Shown here piece by piece: positions 17,653-28,556 of a stretch of 52,216 bases of DNA. The first letter of the stretch is position 1, and the number at the start of each line of letters is the position of its first letter. The stretch comes from Gammaproteobacteria bacterium (GTDB taxonomy: Bacteria; Pseudomonadota; Gammaproteobacteria; SZUA-229), in assembly GCA_015488295.1 (NCBI GenBank), contig WFOC01000019.1, positions 1 to 52,216 of the forward strand. The letters run 5' to 3'. A program made the position numbers and the translations under genes. The notes under the pieces were generated by a model. That model worked only from the letters and a program-made list of their open reading frames with translations. It did not search any database and had not been told where the DNA came from.

Positions 17653-19281
17653 TTATTCCGCCTCTTTGTTTTTATTTCTTTCGGCTTTCTTTGCCTGCGC
17701 ACGGGCGATGGCTTCGGCGATAACGGCGCGTTTGTTATCGGTGTCACTTTTTGATTTACCATTTTCAGAATCGCTGGCGGCGGCATCGTCTGCTTTCTTC
17801 TTTAACAGCTCGCGTTTTTTGCGCAGTTTTTCTTCGCGTTCCTGTTTTATTTTTTCCAGCCGGCGCTGGTGTGCTTCGTGGCGCTCGCGTGAGATGTCGG
17901 AAGCGCGGCGTTCACGTTCCTGCTGCCATATCAGGGTTTTTGCGTGACGGTAATACTGTACCAGAGGAATGTCGCTGGGGCAGACATAGGCGCAGCAGCC
18001 GCATTCGATGCAGTCGAACAGGTTGTGTTCCTGCAGGCGGTCAACATTGTGGCTGCTGGCGTACCAGTATAGCTGTTGTGGCAGCAAGCGTACCGGGCAA
18101 ACCTCGACACATTTGCCGCAGCGGATGCAGGGCATGTGTTTTTCTTTGTGCGGGTTGTCTTCTTTTGCTGTGACCAGCAGACAGTTGCTGGCTTTGACCA
18201 CGGGCAGGGCATCGGTGTTGAGAGAAAAGCCCATCATCGGACCGCCCATAATAAGTTCGTCGCTGTTTTCTGTGTAGCCGCCACAGTGTTCGATGCAGGC
18301 CTGCATTGGTGTGCCGATCAGGACTTCGATGTTCTGTGGTTTTTTTACGCCGTGACCGGTGACGGTGACGATGCGAGAGATCAGTGGTTCAGCGTGATGT
18401 ATCGCGCGGTGGACGGTGTAGGCGGTGGCGACATTGTGGCACAGTATGCCAAGCTCTACCGGGTAATGGCCTTTTGGCACTTCCTTGCCGGTGATGATTT
18501 GTATCAGTTGTTTCTCGCCGCCGCTGGGGTATTTGGTAGGGATAACCTGAATGCTGAAAAAGCCGGTGCCATCCTGATCGATGGCTGACTGCATGGCGGC
18601 AATGGCTTCGGGTTTGTTGTCTTCAATAGCAATGATGCAGCGCCGGGCCTTGATAATGTGGCCGATAATGTCTGCGCCGGAGATAATTTCTCCGGCACGC
18701 TCGCGCATCAGCATGTCGTCGCAGGTGATATAGGGTTCGCATTCCACGCCGTTGAGCAGCAGGGTGTTAACGTCGGTTTCAGTCTGCTTGACTGAGGACG
18801 GGAAGGTTGCGCCCCCCAGGCCAACAATGCCGGAATCACGTATGATTTTGCGTAGATCGGATGAGTTTTTGTGGTTGTACTCAGCGCCCAGTGGCTGACG
18901 TTCCTGCCACTCATCCTTAAAGTCGTTTTCAATAAAGACACACAGATCAGATAAGCCGGAAATGTGCGGGACTTCATGCTGTGCAATATCGGTGACGGTG
19001 CCGGAGACCGGTGCATGTACAGCAGCGCTTAACAGGTCGCCGGGGCGGGCCAGCATTTGCCCTTTCAAAACCCGGTCGCCGACTTTTACCATCGGCTGGC
19101 TGATGACACCGATGTGCTGCTGTAACGGCACAATATATTGCTTGCATGGTTCCATGTCAGCAATTGGTTTTGTTGTAGACAGGCTTTTATATGCGTCCAG
19201 AGTCAGGCCGCCATTAAATTTACTCAGGTGCGGGGTGATGGTGGCTGCGCTGTTGTGTTTCATCTTAATGGATTCTGTCAT
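17653..19281 (-). CDS. rnfC: Electron transport complex subunit RnfC
   Basis: 542 aa; GLGGATFPSSVK, two [4Fe-4S] motifs CIRCGKCVEVCPVRL and CIECGCCAYVCPSDIPLVQYYRHAK, charged Ala/Lys-rich tail. Confidence 0.96.
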   Translation of the reverse strand: MTESIKMKHNSAATITPHLSKFNGGLTLDAYKSLSTTKPIADMEPCKQYIVPLQQHIGVISQPMVKVGDRVLKGQMLARPGDLLSAAVHAPVSGTVTDIAQHEVPHISGLSDLCVFIENDFKDEWQERQPLGAEYNHKNSSDLRKIIRDSGIVGLGGATFPSSVKQTETDVNTLLLNGVECEPYITCDDMLMRERAGEIISGADIIGHIIKARRCIIAIEDNKPEAIAAMQSAIDQDGTGFFSIQVIPTKYPSGGEKQLIQIITGKEVPKGHYPVELGILCHNVATAYTVHRAIHHAEPLISRIVTVTGHGVKKPQNIEVLIGTPMQACIEHCGGYTENSDELIMGGPMMGFSLNTDALPVVKASNCLLVTAKEDNPHKEKHMPCIRCGKCVEVCPVRLLPQQLYWYASSHNVDRLQEHNLFDCIECGCCAYVCPSDIPLVQYYRHAKTLIWQQERERRASDISRERHEAHQRRLEKIKQEREEKLRKKRELLKKKADDAAASDSENGKSKSDTDNKRAVIAEAIARAQAKKAERNKNKEAE

Positions 19282-19284
19282 CGC

Positions 19285-19845
19285 TTAGAGTGCATGAGGA
19301 GCAACGTGTTCAGCTTCGGGTAATTCAGCGACCCATTCACGCACTGTTGGTTCAACTTCAAAGACATGAATACAGTCTACCGGACATGGTGGAATGCACA
19401 GGTCGCAGCCGGTGCATTCGGATTCGATCACAGTGTGCATCTGCTTGGCCGTGCCCAGAATGGCATCGACCGGGCAGGCCTGGATGCACAGTGTGCAGCC
19501 GATGCAAACCTGTTCGTCGATGCGTACGATGGTGCGTGTCTTTTTGGCGACACCGTTTTCAGCATTGAGGGGTTTTGCTTCAACCCCCAGCAAATCAGCC
19601 AGTGCGATGATGGTTGCCTCGCCACCGGGTGGGCACTGGTTGATGTCGGCTTCGCCTTTGGCCAGCGCTTCGGCGTAAGGGCGGCAGCCGGGGTAGGTGC
19701 ATTGGCCGCATTGTGTTTGCGGCAGCAGGGCATCAATCTTGTCGACCACCGGGTCGCCTTCCACTTTAAAACGCACGGCGGAGTAGGCCAGTATTAATCC
19801 AAAAATACTGGCGATAACAGCGAGTGTGATGATGACGGTTAACAT
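19285..19845 (-). CDS. rnfB: Electron transport complex subunit RnfB
   Basis: 186 aa; [55 protein letters not shown]. Confidence 0.96.
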   Translation of the reverse strand: MLTVIITLAVIASIFGLILAYSAVRFKVEGDPVVDKIDALLPQTQCGQCTYPGCRPYAEALAKGEADINQCPPGGEATIIALADLLGVEAKPLNAENGVAKKTRTIVRIDEQVCIGCTLCIQACPVDAILGTAKQMHTVIESECTGCDLCIPPCPVDCIHVFEVEPTVREWVAELPEAEHVAPHAL

Positions 19846-19867
19846 GGCTGAATTTAAATCTGAGCGT

Positions 19868-20449
19868 TTAGACTTTGATCAGTCCGGCGAAGCCCATAAA
19901 AGCGAGCGACATGATGCCGGCGGTGATCAGGGCAATGGACGTTCCCTGAAAGGCTTCCGGCACGTCGGCAACGTTGATGCGTTCACGCAGGGCGGAAAAT
20001 AAAATCAGTACCAGTGAAAAACCGACCGCTGCACCGAAGCCATAAAACAGGGATTGCAAAAAGCCATGTTGCTCCTGCACGTTGAGTAGAGCAACACCGA
20101 GTACCGCGCAGTTGGTGGTGATCAATGGCAGAAAAATGCCGAGCACGTTGTATAGCAGCGGGCTGGTTTTGTGTACCACCATTTCGGTGAACTGCACCAC
20201 CACCGCGATGACCAGAATGAACATGATGGTGCGCATGTATTCTAGATTCAGCGGTGCCAGGATGTATTCGTTGACCAGATAACTGCTGACTGATGACAGT
20301 GTGAGTACGAAGGTGGTAGCCAGTGCCATGCCCATGGCCGTTTCCAGTTTTCGTGAGACACCCATGAACGGACACAGGCCGAGAAATTTGACCAGCACGA
20401 AATTGTTAACCAGTATGGTGCTCAGCAGGATGAGGGCGAATTCTGTCAT
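19868..20449 (-). CDS. rnfA: Electron transport complex subunit RnfA
   Basis: 193 aa; [46 protein letters not shown]. Confidence 0.97.
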   Translation of the reverse strand: MTEFALILLSTILVNNFVLVKFLGLCPFMGVSRKLETAMGMALATTFVLTLSSVSSYLVNEYILAPLNLEYMRTIMFILVIAVVVQFTEMVVHKTSPLLYNVLGIFLPLITTNCAVLGVALLNVQEQHGFLQSLFYGFGAAVGFSLVLILFSALRERINVADVPEAFQGTSIALITAGIMSLAFMGFAGLIKV

Positions 20450-20580
20450 GCGCGCATTCTAGCAGATTGCGCTCCGGTATTTTATTGATTTAAGTTATGA
20501 AAAACTGAATAGAATCAATAAGGAAAGTAAGTTTTTATGACAATTCTGACAAAGGTGTGTGCTTTGCATTACTCGTTGCA

Positions 20581-21909
20581 TTACCCGCCACTGGCATGCT
20601 GTAATTCTGAGTCTTCGATACTTTGCAGATCGGCGGATACCTGGTTGCGGCCGTTTTTCTTGGAATTATAAACGGCGCTGTCTGCAGCCTTGTAGAGTTT
20701 GTCGAAATCTTCGCCGTGCTGTTTTATCAATGAAGCCACGCCGATGCTGGCGGTGACTCTGAGACCGGAGGGTTTTGCCAGTTCGATCATGGAGCGGATG
20801 TTTTCGCCTTTGTGCATGGCATCGTAGATGGTGCAGTGTGGCAGTAATACTAGAAATTCTTCGCCGCCGATGCGTGACACGATGTCGCCCTGGCGGCAGC
20901 TGGACATCAGGATTTTTCCGACTTCAGAAAGCACGATGTCACCGGTGGTGTGTCCGAATGCGTCATTGACGTTTTTAAAACGGTCAAGGTCGAGAATCAT
21001 GACGCTTAACGGGTAGTTGTAACGCAACGCGTCCTTGATATATTTCGGCGCGTAATCTGACAGGCTGTGCCGGTTGTGGCAGGTGGTCAGCTGGTCGGTC
21101 ATGGCGATGTTAAATAATGCGCGTTGTTGCTCGCGTACCTGGTCGGCCAGACGCTTGTTGATGATTAAATTATTCACTCGCGCTGCCAGTTCTTCTTCGA
21201 TGGGTGGTTTGGTAACGTAATCGTTGATACCGGCGTGCAGCAAATCGATACGCATCTGTGCTTCATCGTGGCCGGTCATGGCCAGAATAGGAATTTTTGC
21301 AGAGTGTGTGTTCGAGGCACGAATCATGCGCACCAGTGACAGCCCGTCCATGGTGCCTTCCAGCATGACATCGGTAATGAGCAGGTCATATTCATTATCG
21401 GTGAAGGCGTGAAAGGCTTCCTCGGCAGTCGCAAAGTGCGTAATCTCAAGGTTCAGTTTTTTCAGGTACTTGGTAACGATGTGTGCCACCGAGGCACTGT
21501 CTTCCACGTACAGCACACGGCCGCCCTGAATATCAAACTTCTGTTCGCCCTGAATGTAATAGCGGATGCTGGACTTCAGGTAGGTAATGTTGGTCTTTGG
21601 AAAAATATCCTTGATGCCGGCCGAACGTGCATTTTTCAGCAGGGTTTCGTTGGGCTCCGAGGTGAGCAGGATGACCGGTGTTTGCAGTTCTGAATTTTTA
21701 CAGTATTCAATAAATGCCGAGCCGCTGTTGTCGAAGATGTGCTGTGAAGCAATGATTAGATCGTATCGGGTTTCATCACCGGTGTTAGCGATGAGTTCCA
21801 GACCTTCTTCGCCGGTGCGTACACAGCTAACAGTGCAATCGAGCTCGATGAGTAGATCGCGCAGGATTTTCTGGAATAGCCGGCCGTTTTCGAGGATAAG
21901 TACTTTCAT
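20581..21909 (-). CDS. Response regulator diguanylate cyclase with two receiver domains
   Basis: 442 aa; two REC-like domains (KVLILENGRLFQKILRDLL...; GRVLYVEDSASVAHIVTKYL...DLLITDVMLEG), GGDEF-type motif RIGGEEFLVLLP. Confidence 0.9.
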   Translation of the reverse strand: MKVLILENGRLFQKILRDLLIELDCTVSCVRTGEEGLELIANTGDETRYDLIIASQHIFDNSGSAFIEYCKNSELQTPVILLTSEPNETLLKNARSAGIKDIFPKTNITYLKSSIRYYIQGEQKFDIQGGRVLYVEDSASVAHIVTKYLKKLNLEITHFATAEEAFHAFTDNEYDLLITDVMLEGTMDGLSLVRMIRASNTHSAKIPILAMTGHDEAQMRIDLLHAGINDYVTKPPIEEELAARVNNLIINKRLADQVREQQRALFNIAMTDQLTTCHNRHSLSDYAPKYIKDALRYNYPLSVMILDLDRFKNVNDAFGHTTGDIVLSEVGKILMSSCRQGDIVSRIGGEEFLVLLPHCTIYDAMHKGENIRSMIELAKPSGLRVTASIGVASLIKQHGEDFDKLYKAADSAVYNSKKNGRNQVSADLQSIEDSELQHASGG

Positions 21910-22043
21910 TGACTAACAGTATATATAGTCAATAAATAAACTTTTACACATTATGACAAAGTGTCATTTATTGCGGATGTACGGAAGTTTTGTAGGGGCT
22001 TTTTTGCTTTTTAAAAACCAGTCTAATTTATGGCGGATGTTTT

Positions 22044-24104
22044 TTATTTTACCTTCATGCCCGGCACAGCGCCGTCATCGGGGTTGAGGATAAATAAATC
22101 CTTGCCACCGGGTCCAGCGGCAAGAACCATGCCTTCGGATAAACCAAAACGCATCTTGCGCGGTGCCAGGTTGGCCACCATGACGGTGAGCTTGCCTTCC
22201 AGGTCTTCCGGTTTGTAAGCCGATTTGATGCCGGCAAAAACATTTTTGCTCTGGCCGCCTAAATCCAGTGTCAGCTGTAGTAACTTGTCCGCGCCTTCGA
22301 CGTGTTCGGCTTTGACGATTCTGGCGATGCGTAGATCGATTTTGGCGAAGTCGTCGAAGCTGATTTCATCGGCGATGGGGTCGTCAGCCAGCGGGCCGGC
22401 CTGTTGAGCAACCTGGGTTGTTTCTTTTACTGGCATGCTTTCGGTAGATGCTTCAGTCATGGCTTCGATCTGCTCTTTTTCGATACGGGTGAGTAGTGGT
22501 TTGAATTTGTTGATCTTGTGCGAAAGCAAAGGCTGCGCGATGTTTGCCCATGTCAGCTCGGTGTTTAAAAAGGCTTCTGATTTTTCAGCAGTGGCTGGCA
22601 GGATGGGTTTTAAATAAGTCATCAACAGGCGGAACATGTTCAGCCCCTGGCTGCAGATTTTTTGCACTTCATCTTCGCGGCCTTCTTCCTTGATCAAAAC
22701 CCAGGGTTTGTTTTCGTCGATATAAACGTTGGCTTTGTCGGCCTGTGCCATGATCTCGCGCACGGCTTTGTTATATTCGCGGTTTTCGTAAAATTCGGCG
22801 ATCTGTTCACCGGCGGCGACGATGTCGTTGTACAGCTCTGGCTCAGGCAGTTCGGCGGACAATTGTTTGTCGAATTTTTTGGTGATGAAACCGGCGCAGC
22901 GACTGGCGATGTTGACCACCTTGCCGACCAGATCGGAGTTCACGCGCTGCATGAAATCTTCCAGATTCAGGTCGATGTCATCGACCCCGGAAGACAGTTT
23001 GGCGGTGTAGTAGTAGCGTAAATACTCCGGGTTTAAATTTTCCAGGTAAGTGCGCGCTTTAATGAAGGTGCCGCGTGACTTTGACATTTTCTGACCGTTG
23101 ACGGTAAGAAAGCCGTGACAGAAAACCGCGGTCGGTTTGCGATAACCCGCGCCGTCCAGAACTGCTGGCCAGAATAAAGTATGAAAGCGGGCGATGTCTT
23201 TGCCGATGAAATGGTACAGCTCGGTTTTGCTTTCGTCAGCATCACCGGCGCGCCAGTAGTTATCAAAGTTGACCTTGTTATTGTCGCAGAAGTTTTTGAA
23301 GCTCGCCATGTAACCCATGGGTGCGTCCATCCACACATAAAAATATTTGCCTGGCGCATCAGGGATTTCAAAACCCCAGTAAGGTGCGTTGCGTGAGATG
23401 TCCCAGTCTTTTAAACCTTCTTCAAACCATTCGTCGAGTTTATTGGCGACTTCTTTTTGCACGTGACCTTCTTTCAGCCATTGCTGCAGCATGTCGGAAA
23501 AATCACTGAGCTTGAAAAAATACTGTTCGGAATCTTTTTCAATCGGTGTTGCGCCGCTGACCGCTGATACCGGGTTTTTCAGTTCGGTTGGGTCATAAGT
23601 GGCACCACAGACTTCGCAGTTGTCGCCGTACTGGTCATCCGCGCCGCATTTCGGGCAGTTGCCCTTGATGAAGCGATCCGGCAGAAACATCTCGGCTTCC
23701 GGGTCGTAAGCCTGCTTGATGGTTTTGGTGTGGATGTGACCTTCGTCGCGCAGCTTGAGATAAATGCTGGAAGCAAACTCGCGGTTTTCATCGGAGTGGG
23801 TACTGTAATAATTATCGAAGTCGATGAGAAAATCAGCGAAGTCAGCTTCGTGTTCTTTTTTGGTGGCGGCGATCAGTTCTTCCGGCGTGATGCCGTCCTG
23901 ACGTGCGCGCAACATGATGGGGGTGCCATGAGCATCATCGGCGCAGACGTAATAACAGGTATTGTCGCGCAGGCGCTGGAAGCGTGCCCAGATGTCGGTC
24001 TGGATATATTCCACCAGGTGGCCGAGGTGAATCGGGCCGTTGGCGTAGGGCAGGGCGCTGGTGACCAGAATCTTGCGTTCTGAATCGTTGGACTTATGGC
24101 TCAT
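22044..24104 (-). CDS. metG: Methionyl-tRNA synthetase
   Basis: 686 aa; [33 protein letters not shown], zinc-binding [32 protein letters not shown]-terminal tRNA-binding domain [32 protein letters not shown]. Confidence 0.97.
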   Translation of the reverse strand: MSHKSNDSERKILVTSALPYANGPIHLGHLVEYIQTDIWARFQRLRDNTCYYVCADDAHGTPIMLRARQDGITPEELIAATKKEHEADFADFLIDFDNYYSTHSDENREFASSIYLKLRDEGHIHTKTIKQAYDPEAEMFLPDRFIKGNCPKCGADDQYGDNCEVCGATYDPTELKNPVSAVSGATPIEKDSEQYFFKLSDFSDMLQQWLKEGHVQKEVANKLDEWFEEGLKDWDISRNAPYWGFEIPDAPGKYFYVWMDAPMGYMASFKNFCDNNKVNFDNYWRAGDADESKTELYHFIGKDIARFHTLFWPAVLDGAGYRKPTAVFCHGFLTVNGQKMSKSRGTFIKARTYLENLNPEYLRYYYTAKLSSGVDDIDLNLEDFMQRVNSDLVGKVVNIASRCAGFITKKFDKQLSAELPEPELYNDIVAAGEQIAEFYENREYNKAVREIMAQADKANVYIDENKPWVLIKEEGREDEVQKICSQGLNMFRLLMTYLKPILPATAEKSEAFLNTELTWANIAQPLLSHKINKFKPLLTRIEKEQIEAMTEASTESMPVKETTQVAQQAGPLADDPIADEISFDDFAKIDLRIARIVKAEHVEGADKLLQLTLDLGGQSKNVFAGIKSAYKPEDLEGKLTVMVANLAPRKMRFGLSEGMVLAAGPGGKDLFILNPDDGAVPGMKVK

Positions 24105-24205
24105 GTTTAAAGAAAACGGGCTGGATTATAAAGGGCGCACAATTTAGCATTTTGCCGGGTTTATTGCACGAAAAACCCTGTTCGTCGTTGTCAGCGGCCA
24201 TGCAG

Positions 24206-24356
24206 GTAGGGTGGGCACGTTATTTGTGCACACGGGAAAATATCGACCCATACCGCGTGGGCCCGCGTGGGCAAAAAAATTTGCCCACCTTACGGTTTAG
24301 CTTTGGCTGAAACAACAAAATACCGCGTGGGCACAAATAACGTGTCCACCCTACGG
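24206..24356. repeat. REP-like nested inverted repeats (GTGGGCACAAATAACGTGCCCACCCTAC family)
   Basis: gtagggtgggcacgttatttgtgcac (24206 on) and gcgtgggcacaaataacgtgtccaccctacgg (to 24355) are inverted copies; between them gcgtgggcaaaaaaatttgcccacc forms its own hairpin. Confidence 0.85.
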
Positions 24357-24571
24357 GTTGGGTTTGCTCGCATGATCAGGACTTGAAAACAGACAATCTG
24401 CCCACATATCAAGCAGCCTACCTACTTAGGGTTAGTGTGCCTCCCCTGAAAAGCTAAGGTTAAATCAGTGACTTATTACTGTAGAATACGGCATCCAGAA
24501 TTTACACACATATTTTTAGACATAAACTTTCGGCACGTTGTTTGAAGTCGCCGACCGATGCGGAGTTCGCC

Positions 24572-25660
24572 ATGAGCGTTACAAAAGAACAAGTTGAATC
24601 AGCCCTTAAACAATATATCGACCCTTATCTTGAAAAAGACCCCGTTACTGCCGGTGTGGTAAAAGACATCGCCATTGACGGTGGCGACGTGAAAGTCAAA
24701 ATTGTACTGGGTTATCCGGCCTATGGCTTTGTCGATAAACTGTCTGACGAACTGAAAGCCAAAATTGAAGCCGTTGACGGCGTATCTTCAGCAGAAGTTG
24801 ATGCCAGCTGGGAAATCGGCAGCCACAGCGTGCAGGGCGGCATGAATCCGCTGGAAGGTATCAAGAACGTTATCGCGGTTGCTTCCGGCAAGGGCGGCGT
24901 GGGTAAATCAACGACCGCCGTCAACCTGGCGCTGGCATTGCAGAAAGAAGGCGCACGCGTCGGTATTCTGGATGCTGATATTTACGGCCCGAGTATTCCG
25001 CGTATGTTAGGTATTGAAGGCAAACCGGAATCATCTGACGGCAAATCACTGGAGCCAATGGGTGGCCACGGTTTGCAGGCCATGTCGATTGGTTTCATGA
25101 TCGACGAAGAAACACCGATGATCTGGCGTGGTCCGATGGTGACACAGGCGCTGGAGCAGCTACTGCGTGATACCCGCTGGAAATCACTGGATTACCTGAT
25201 CATCGATCTGCCTCCCGGCACCGGTGATGTGCAATTAACGCTGGCGCAGAAAGTGCCGGTCAGTGGCGCGGTTATTGTGACCACACCGCAGGACATCGCC
25301 TTACTGGATGCCCGTAAAGGCCTGAAGATGTTTGAGAAGGTTGAAGTGCCCGTACTGGGTGTGGTTGAAAACATGAGTATTCACATCTGTTCTGAATGTG
25401 GCCATGCCGAGCATATCTTCGGTCAGGGCGGCGGTGAGAAAATGTGTGAATTGCACAATGTTGATTTCCTTGGCGCTTTGCCGCTGGATATTGACATCCG
25501 TATCAATGCTGACGATGGTCACCCTTCTGTGGCAGACGATCCTGAAAGCAAGGCTTCGCATATCTATCGTGACATCGCACGTCGCACAGCGGCCAAACTT
25601 TCGCTGAAAGCAAAAGACTATTCTGCCAAATTCCCGAATATTGTTATTCAGAATAATTAA
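24572..25660 (+). CDS. apbC: Iron-sulfur cluster carrier protein Mrp/ApbC
   Basis: MSVTKEQVESALKQYIDPYLEKDPVTAGVVKDIAIDGGDVKVKIVLGYPA; deviant Walker A ASGKGGVGKSTTAVNLALAL; CSECGHAEHIFG. Confidence 0.95.
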   Translation: MSVTKEQVESALKQYIDPYLEKDPVTAGVVKDIAIDGGDVKVKIVLGYPAYGFVDKLSDELKAKIEAVDGVSSAEVDASWEIGSHSVQGGMNPLEGIKNVIAVASGKGGVGKSTTAVNLALALQKEGARVGILDADIYGPSIPRMLGIEGKPESSDGKSLEPMGGHGLQAMSIGFMIDEETPMIWRGPMVTQALEQLLRDTRWKSLDYLIIDLPPGTGDVQLTLAQKVPVSGAVIVTTPQDIALLDARKGLKMFEKVEVPVLGVVENMSIHICSECGHAEHIFGQGGGEKMCELHNVDFLGALPLDIDIRINADDGHPSVADDPESKASHIYRDIARRTAAKLSLKAKDYSAKFPNIVIQNN

Positions 25661-25680
25661 AGTCGTTTTTGTCTTTTTTG

Positions 25681-25710
25681 AAAAAAGCAGCCTGATGGCT
25701 GCTTTTTTTA
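25681..25710 (+). terminator. Rho-independent terminator downstream of apbC
   Basis: aaaaaagcagcctgatggctgctttttttat: strong short hairpin plus T tract. Confidence 0.85.
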
Positions 25711-25790
25711 TGCCTGTTTTCGTTGCTGTCGGGGATAAATAATATATAGTCCGTTGACGTTCATATCTATTGCAGCACCGGAGCAATCAC

Positions 25791-26387
25791 ATGGAAACCT
25801 CAACTATCGTAACCTGGATCATCATCAGCCTGGCTGTGTTTTATGTTATCAGTATTTTCAATCAGCTGGTGTCACTGAAAAACCGCTATAAAAATGCTTT
25901 TGCACAGATCGAAGTACAGTTAAAACGTCGTTACGATTTGATTCCCAATTTGATCGAGACCGCCAAAGGTTATATGAAGCATGAGCGTGAGACGCTGGAC
26001 GCGGTGATCAGCGCACGTAATGCTGCATCGAGTGGCCTGGAAGCAGCAAAAAACAATCCCGGTGATGCTGACGTGATGGGTATTCTGTCGCAGGCTGAAG
26101 GCAAGTTATCCGGTGCGCTTGGCCGCTTTAATATGGTGATGGAAGATTATCCTGACTTAAAAGCCAATCAGAACATGATGCAGTTAAGCGAAGAGCTGAC
26201 CAGCACGGAAAATCGGGTGGCGTTTGCACGGCAGGCATTTAATGACAGCGTGATGCAATACAACACCTATAAACAGTCTTTTCCGCAAAACCTTCTTGCC
26301 GGACCGTTTGGTCATGCCGCCGATGCCAGCCTGCTGGAATTTGAAGACAGTGCCGAGATACAGGCCGCACCGAAAGTCGAGTTTTGA
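25791..26387 (+). CDS. LemA family protein
   Basis: [79 protein letters not shown]. Confidence 0.95.
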   Translation: METSTIVTWIIISLAVFYVISIFNQLVSLKNRYKNAFAQIEVQLKRRYDLIPNLIETAKGYMKHERETLDAVISARNAASSGLEAAKNNPGDADVMGILSQAEGKLSGALGRFNMVMEDYPDLKANQNMMQLSEELTSTENRVAFARQAFNDSVMQYNTYKQSFPQNLLAGPFGHAADASLLEFEDSAEIQAAPKVEF

Positions 26388-26441
26388 ACTGTAAGTTTTA
26401 AGTTGTTAATTTAGATGTCTACTTATAACTTTCTTTAATCT

Positions 26442-28403
26442 ATGAATTTCTTCGAAGCACAGGATTCTGCACGACGCAGCACCACGTTGTTGATTTTACT
26501 GTTTGTGCTGGCGATTGTTTTTTTGCTGGTGCTGAGTAATTTGCTGGTTTTTGAACTGCTGTATTTTGTTAAATATGGTGAGCTGACACTTTCATTATCG
26601 CAGCTGAAATTTGTATTTGATGGCAGTCTCAGCCTGGTTCTCAGTGCGGCGATTCTGTTATTTATTCTTCTTGGCAGTCTTTATAAACGGGTGCAGCTTT
26701 CTTCCGGTGGTTCGGTTATCGCGCAACATCTTGGTGGTGTCATCATTCCGCGCAGCAGCACTGATCCGCTGCATAAAAAAATATTAAACGTGGTAGAAGA
26801 AATGGCGATTGCTTCGGGTTCGCCGGTGCCGCAGGTTTATCTGTTAAACGAGCCGGGCATTAATGCTTTTGCGGCGGGCTGGAAAACCACCAGTGCAGTT
26901 ATTGGTATCACCCAGGGAGCGCTGGAAAGATTGAATCGTGATGAGCTGCAGGGTGTGATCGCGCACGAGTTCAGCCATATTTTTAATGGCGATATGCGAC
27001 TGAATATTCGCCTGATTGCGATCCTGCATGGCGTGTTGATGATTGGCATGCTGGGTGGAATGATTTTGCGTTCTTTACGTTATGTCAGAACGTCGAGAAA
27101 TAATAAAGGTGGCGGCCAGGCTGTTTTAATCATTCTGGGTATTGGTGGTGCGCTTGCTGTGGTGGGTTATTCCGGTACTTTTTTTGGTAACTGGATCAAG
27201 TCGTTAATCAGCCGTCAGCGGGAGTATCTGGCTGATGCGTCAGCGGTGCAGTTTACCCGCAGCAAGGAAGGCATTGCCAATGCGCTGAAAAAAATTGGTG
27301 GTGCGGTGCCCGGCTCGGTCATACAGGCCGCTTCAGTGGATGAATACAGCCATGCTTATTTTGCCAAAGGTGAAAGCGGCGTGCTGAGTTTTTTTTCATT
27401 CTCAACACACCCGCCATTGAAGCAGCGAATACTTCGTATCGATCCGGCCTGGGATGGCAAATACACGCTTGATGAAAAAACTGATTTTTCGGAAAGCGTG
27501 GAAAATAAAAAGGATGGCTCTGAGCATTTGAGAACAAAAGTGGCTACGGCGGTTATGAGCAGCGGTGGTTTTGCTTTGAATGATGCGATGAATGCACTGG
27601 ATAATATCGGTGATGTTTCAAAAGAACAGGTTGATGCAGCAAGTCTCTGGCGGCAGCAAATGCCTGACGCTGTGTTGGCGCAGGCAGAAAACCCTTACGG
27701 TGCGCAGGCGCTGATTCTGGCGATGTTGCTGGATAAAAAGGCGGATATTGCGAACAAACAATATGCCGTGCTGAATAAAACCGTCGGTAAATCACACGCG
27801 GAAACTGTCCGCCAGCTGCGCCATGATATTGATAAGCTGTCGCCGGGGCAGACTTTGCCACTGATTGATCTGACCTTGCCAACGTTACGTGAGATGACGG
27901 TTGAACAATATCAGCGATTTAAGCACTGTCTTGAGCAGCTAATAAAAGCCGATAAGAAAGTTGACCTGCGTGAGTGGATTATCCAGCGCATGGTGTTGCA
28001 GCATCTTGATGAACAATACGGCCGTCGTAAAAAACCAATTGCAAAATATTTTGTGCTGGGTTCAGCAAAGCCGGCCGCTGAGTTAATGCTGTCGTTGCTG
28101 GCCAGTCTTGAACACAGGGATCAGGTGCTGGCAAAGCAGGCTTTTGATGCGGCCAGGCACTCTGCTGGTATCGGTGCCTTAAGATTTCTGGCAAAAGATG
28201 CCATATCGCTCGAAGGCCTGAATGCAGCAATGGATGAGTTGGCCTTTCTCAAGCCACCGCTTAAAAAACGTTTTCTGCAGGCCTGTGTTAACTGCATCTC
28301 ACACGATGGCAAAGTGACGATACAGGCTTATGAATTGACCCGCGCTATTGCCAGCTGCCTGGATTGTCCGATGCCGCCGGTGTTGATTAATCAGGTCGCC
28401 TGA
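26442..28403 (+). CDS. M48 family (HtpX-like) metallopeptidase with C-terminal extension
   Basis: 653 aa; zinc motif VIAHEFSHIFNGD, AFAAGWKTTSAVIGITQGAL, SRQREYLADASAVQFTR; downstream of lemA, a common pairing. Confidence 0.92.
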   Translation: MNFFEAQDSARRSTTLLILLFVLAIVFLLVLSNLLVFELLYFVKYGELTLSLSQLKFVFDGSLSLVLSAAILLFILLGSLYKRVQLSSGGSVIAQHLGGVIIPRSSTDPLHKKILNVVEEMAIASGSPVPQVYLLNEPGINAFAAGWKTTSAVIGITQGALERLNRDELQGVIAHEFSHIFNGDMRLNIRLIAILHGVLMIGMLGGMILRSLRYVRTSRNNKGGGQAVLIILGIGGALAVVGYSGTFFGNWIKSLISRQREYLADASAVQFTRSKEGIANALKKIGGAVPGSVIQAASVDEYSHAYFAKGESGVLSFFSFSTHPPLKQRILRIDPAWDGKYTLDEKTDFSESVENKKDGSEHLRTKVATAVMSSGGFALNDAMNALDNIGDVSKEQVDAASLWRQQMPDAVLAQAENPYGAQALILAMLLDKKADIANKQYAVLNKTVGKSHAETVRQLRHDIDKLSPGQTLPLIDLTLPTLREMTVEQYQRFKHCLEQLIKADKKVDLREWIIQRMVLQHLDEQYGRRKKPIAKYFVLGSAKPAAELMLSLLASLEHRDQVLAKQAFDAARHSAGIGALRFLAKDAISLEGLNAAMDELAFLKPPLKKRFLQACVNCISHDGKVTIQAYELTRAIASCLDCPMPPVLINQVA

Positions 28404-28556
28404 ACCGGGCACGGCCGCTTGCTGGCAGGGGCTTTTAAATTCTGCATTTTTAAAAAATCAGCTCAAGACTTTGTGATGCCTGTCGATATGTAGCATAAGT
28501 TTAAATATACCGGGAGATGTTAAGGCGACATCGCACCTGGATCTTCGTGTTGCAAA

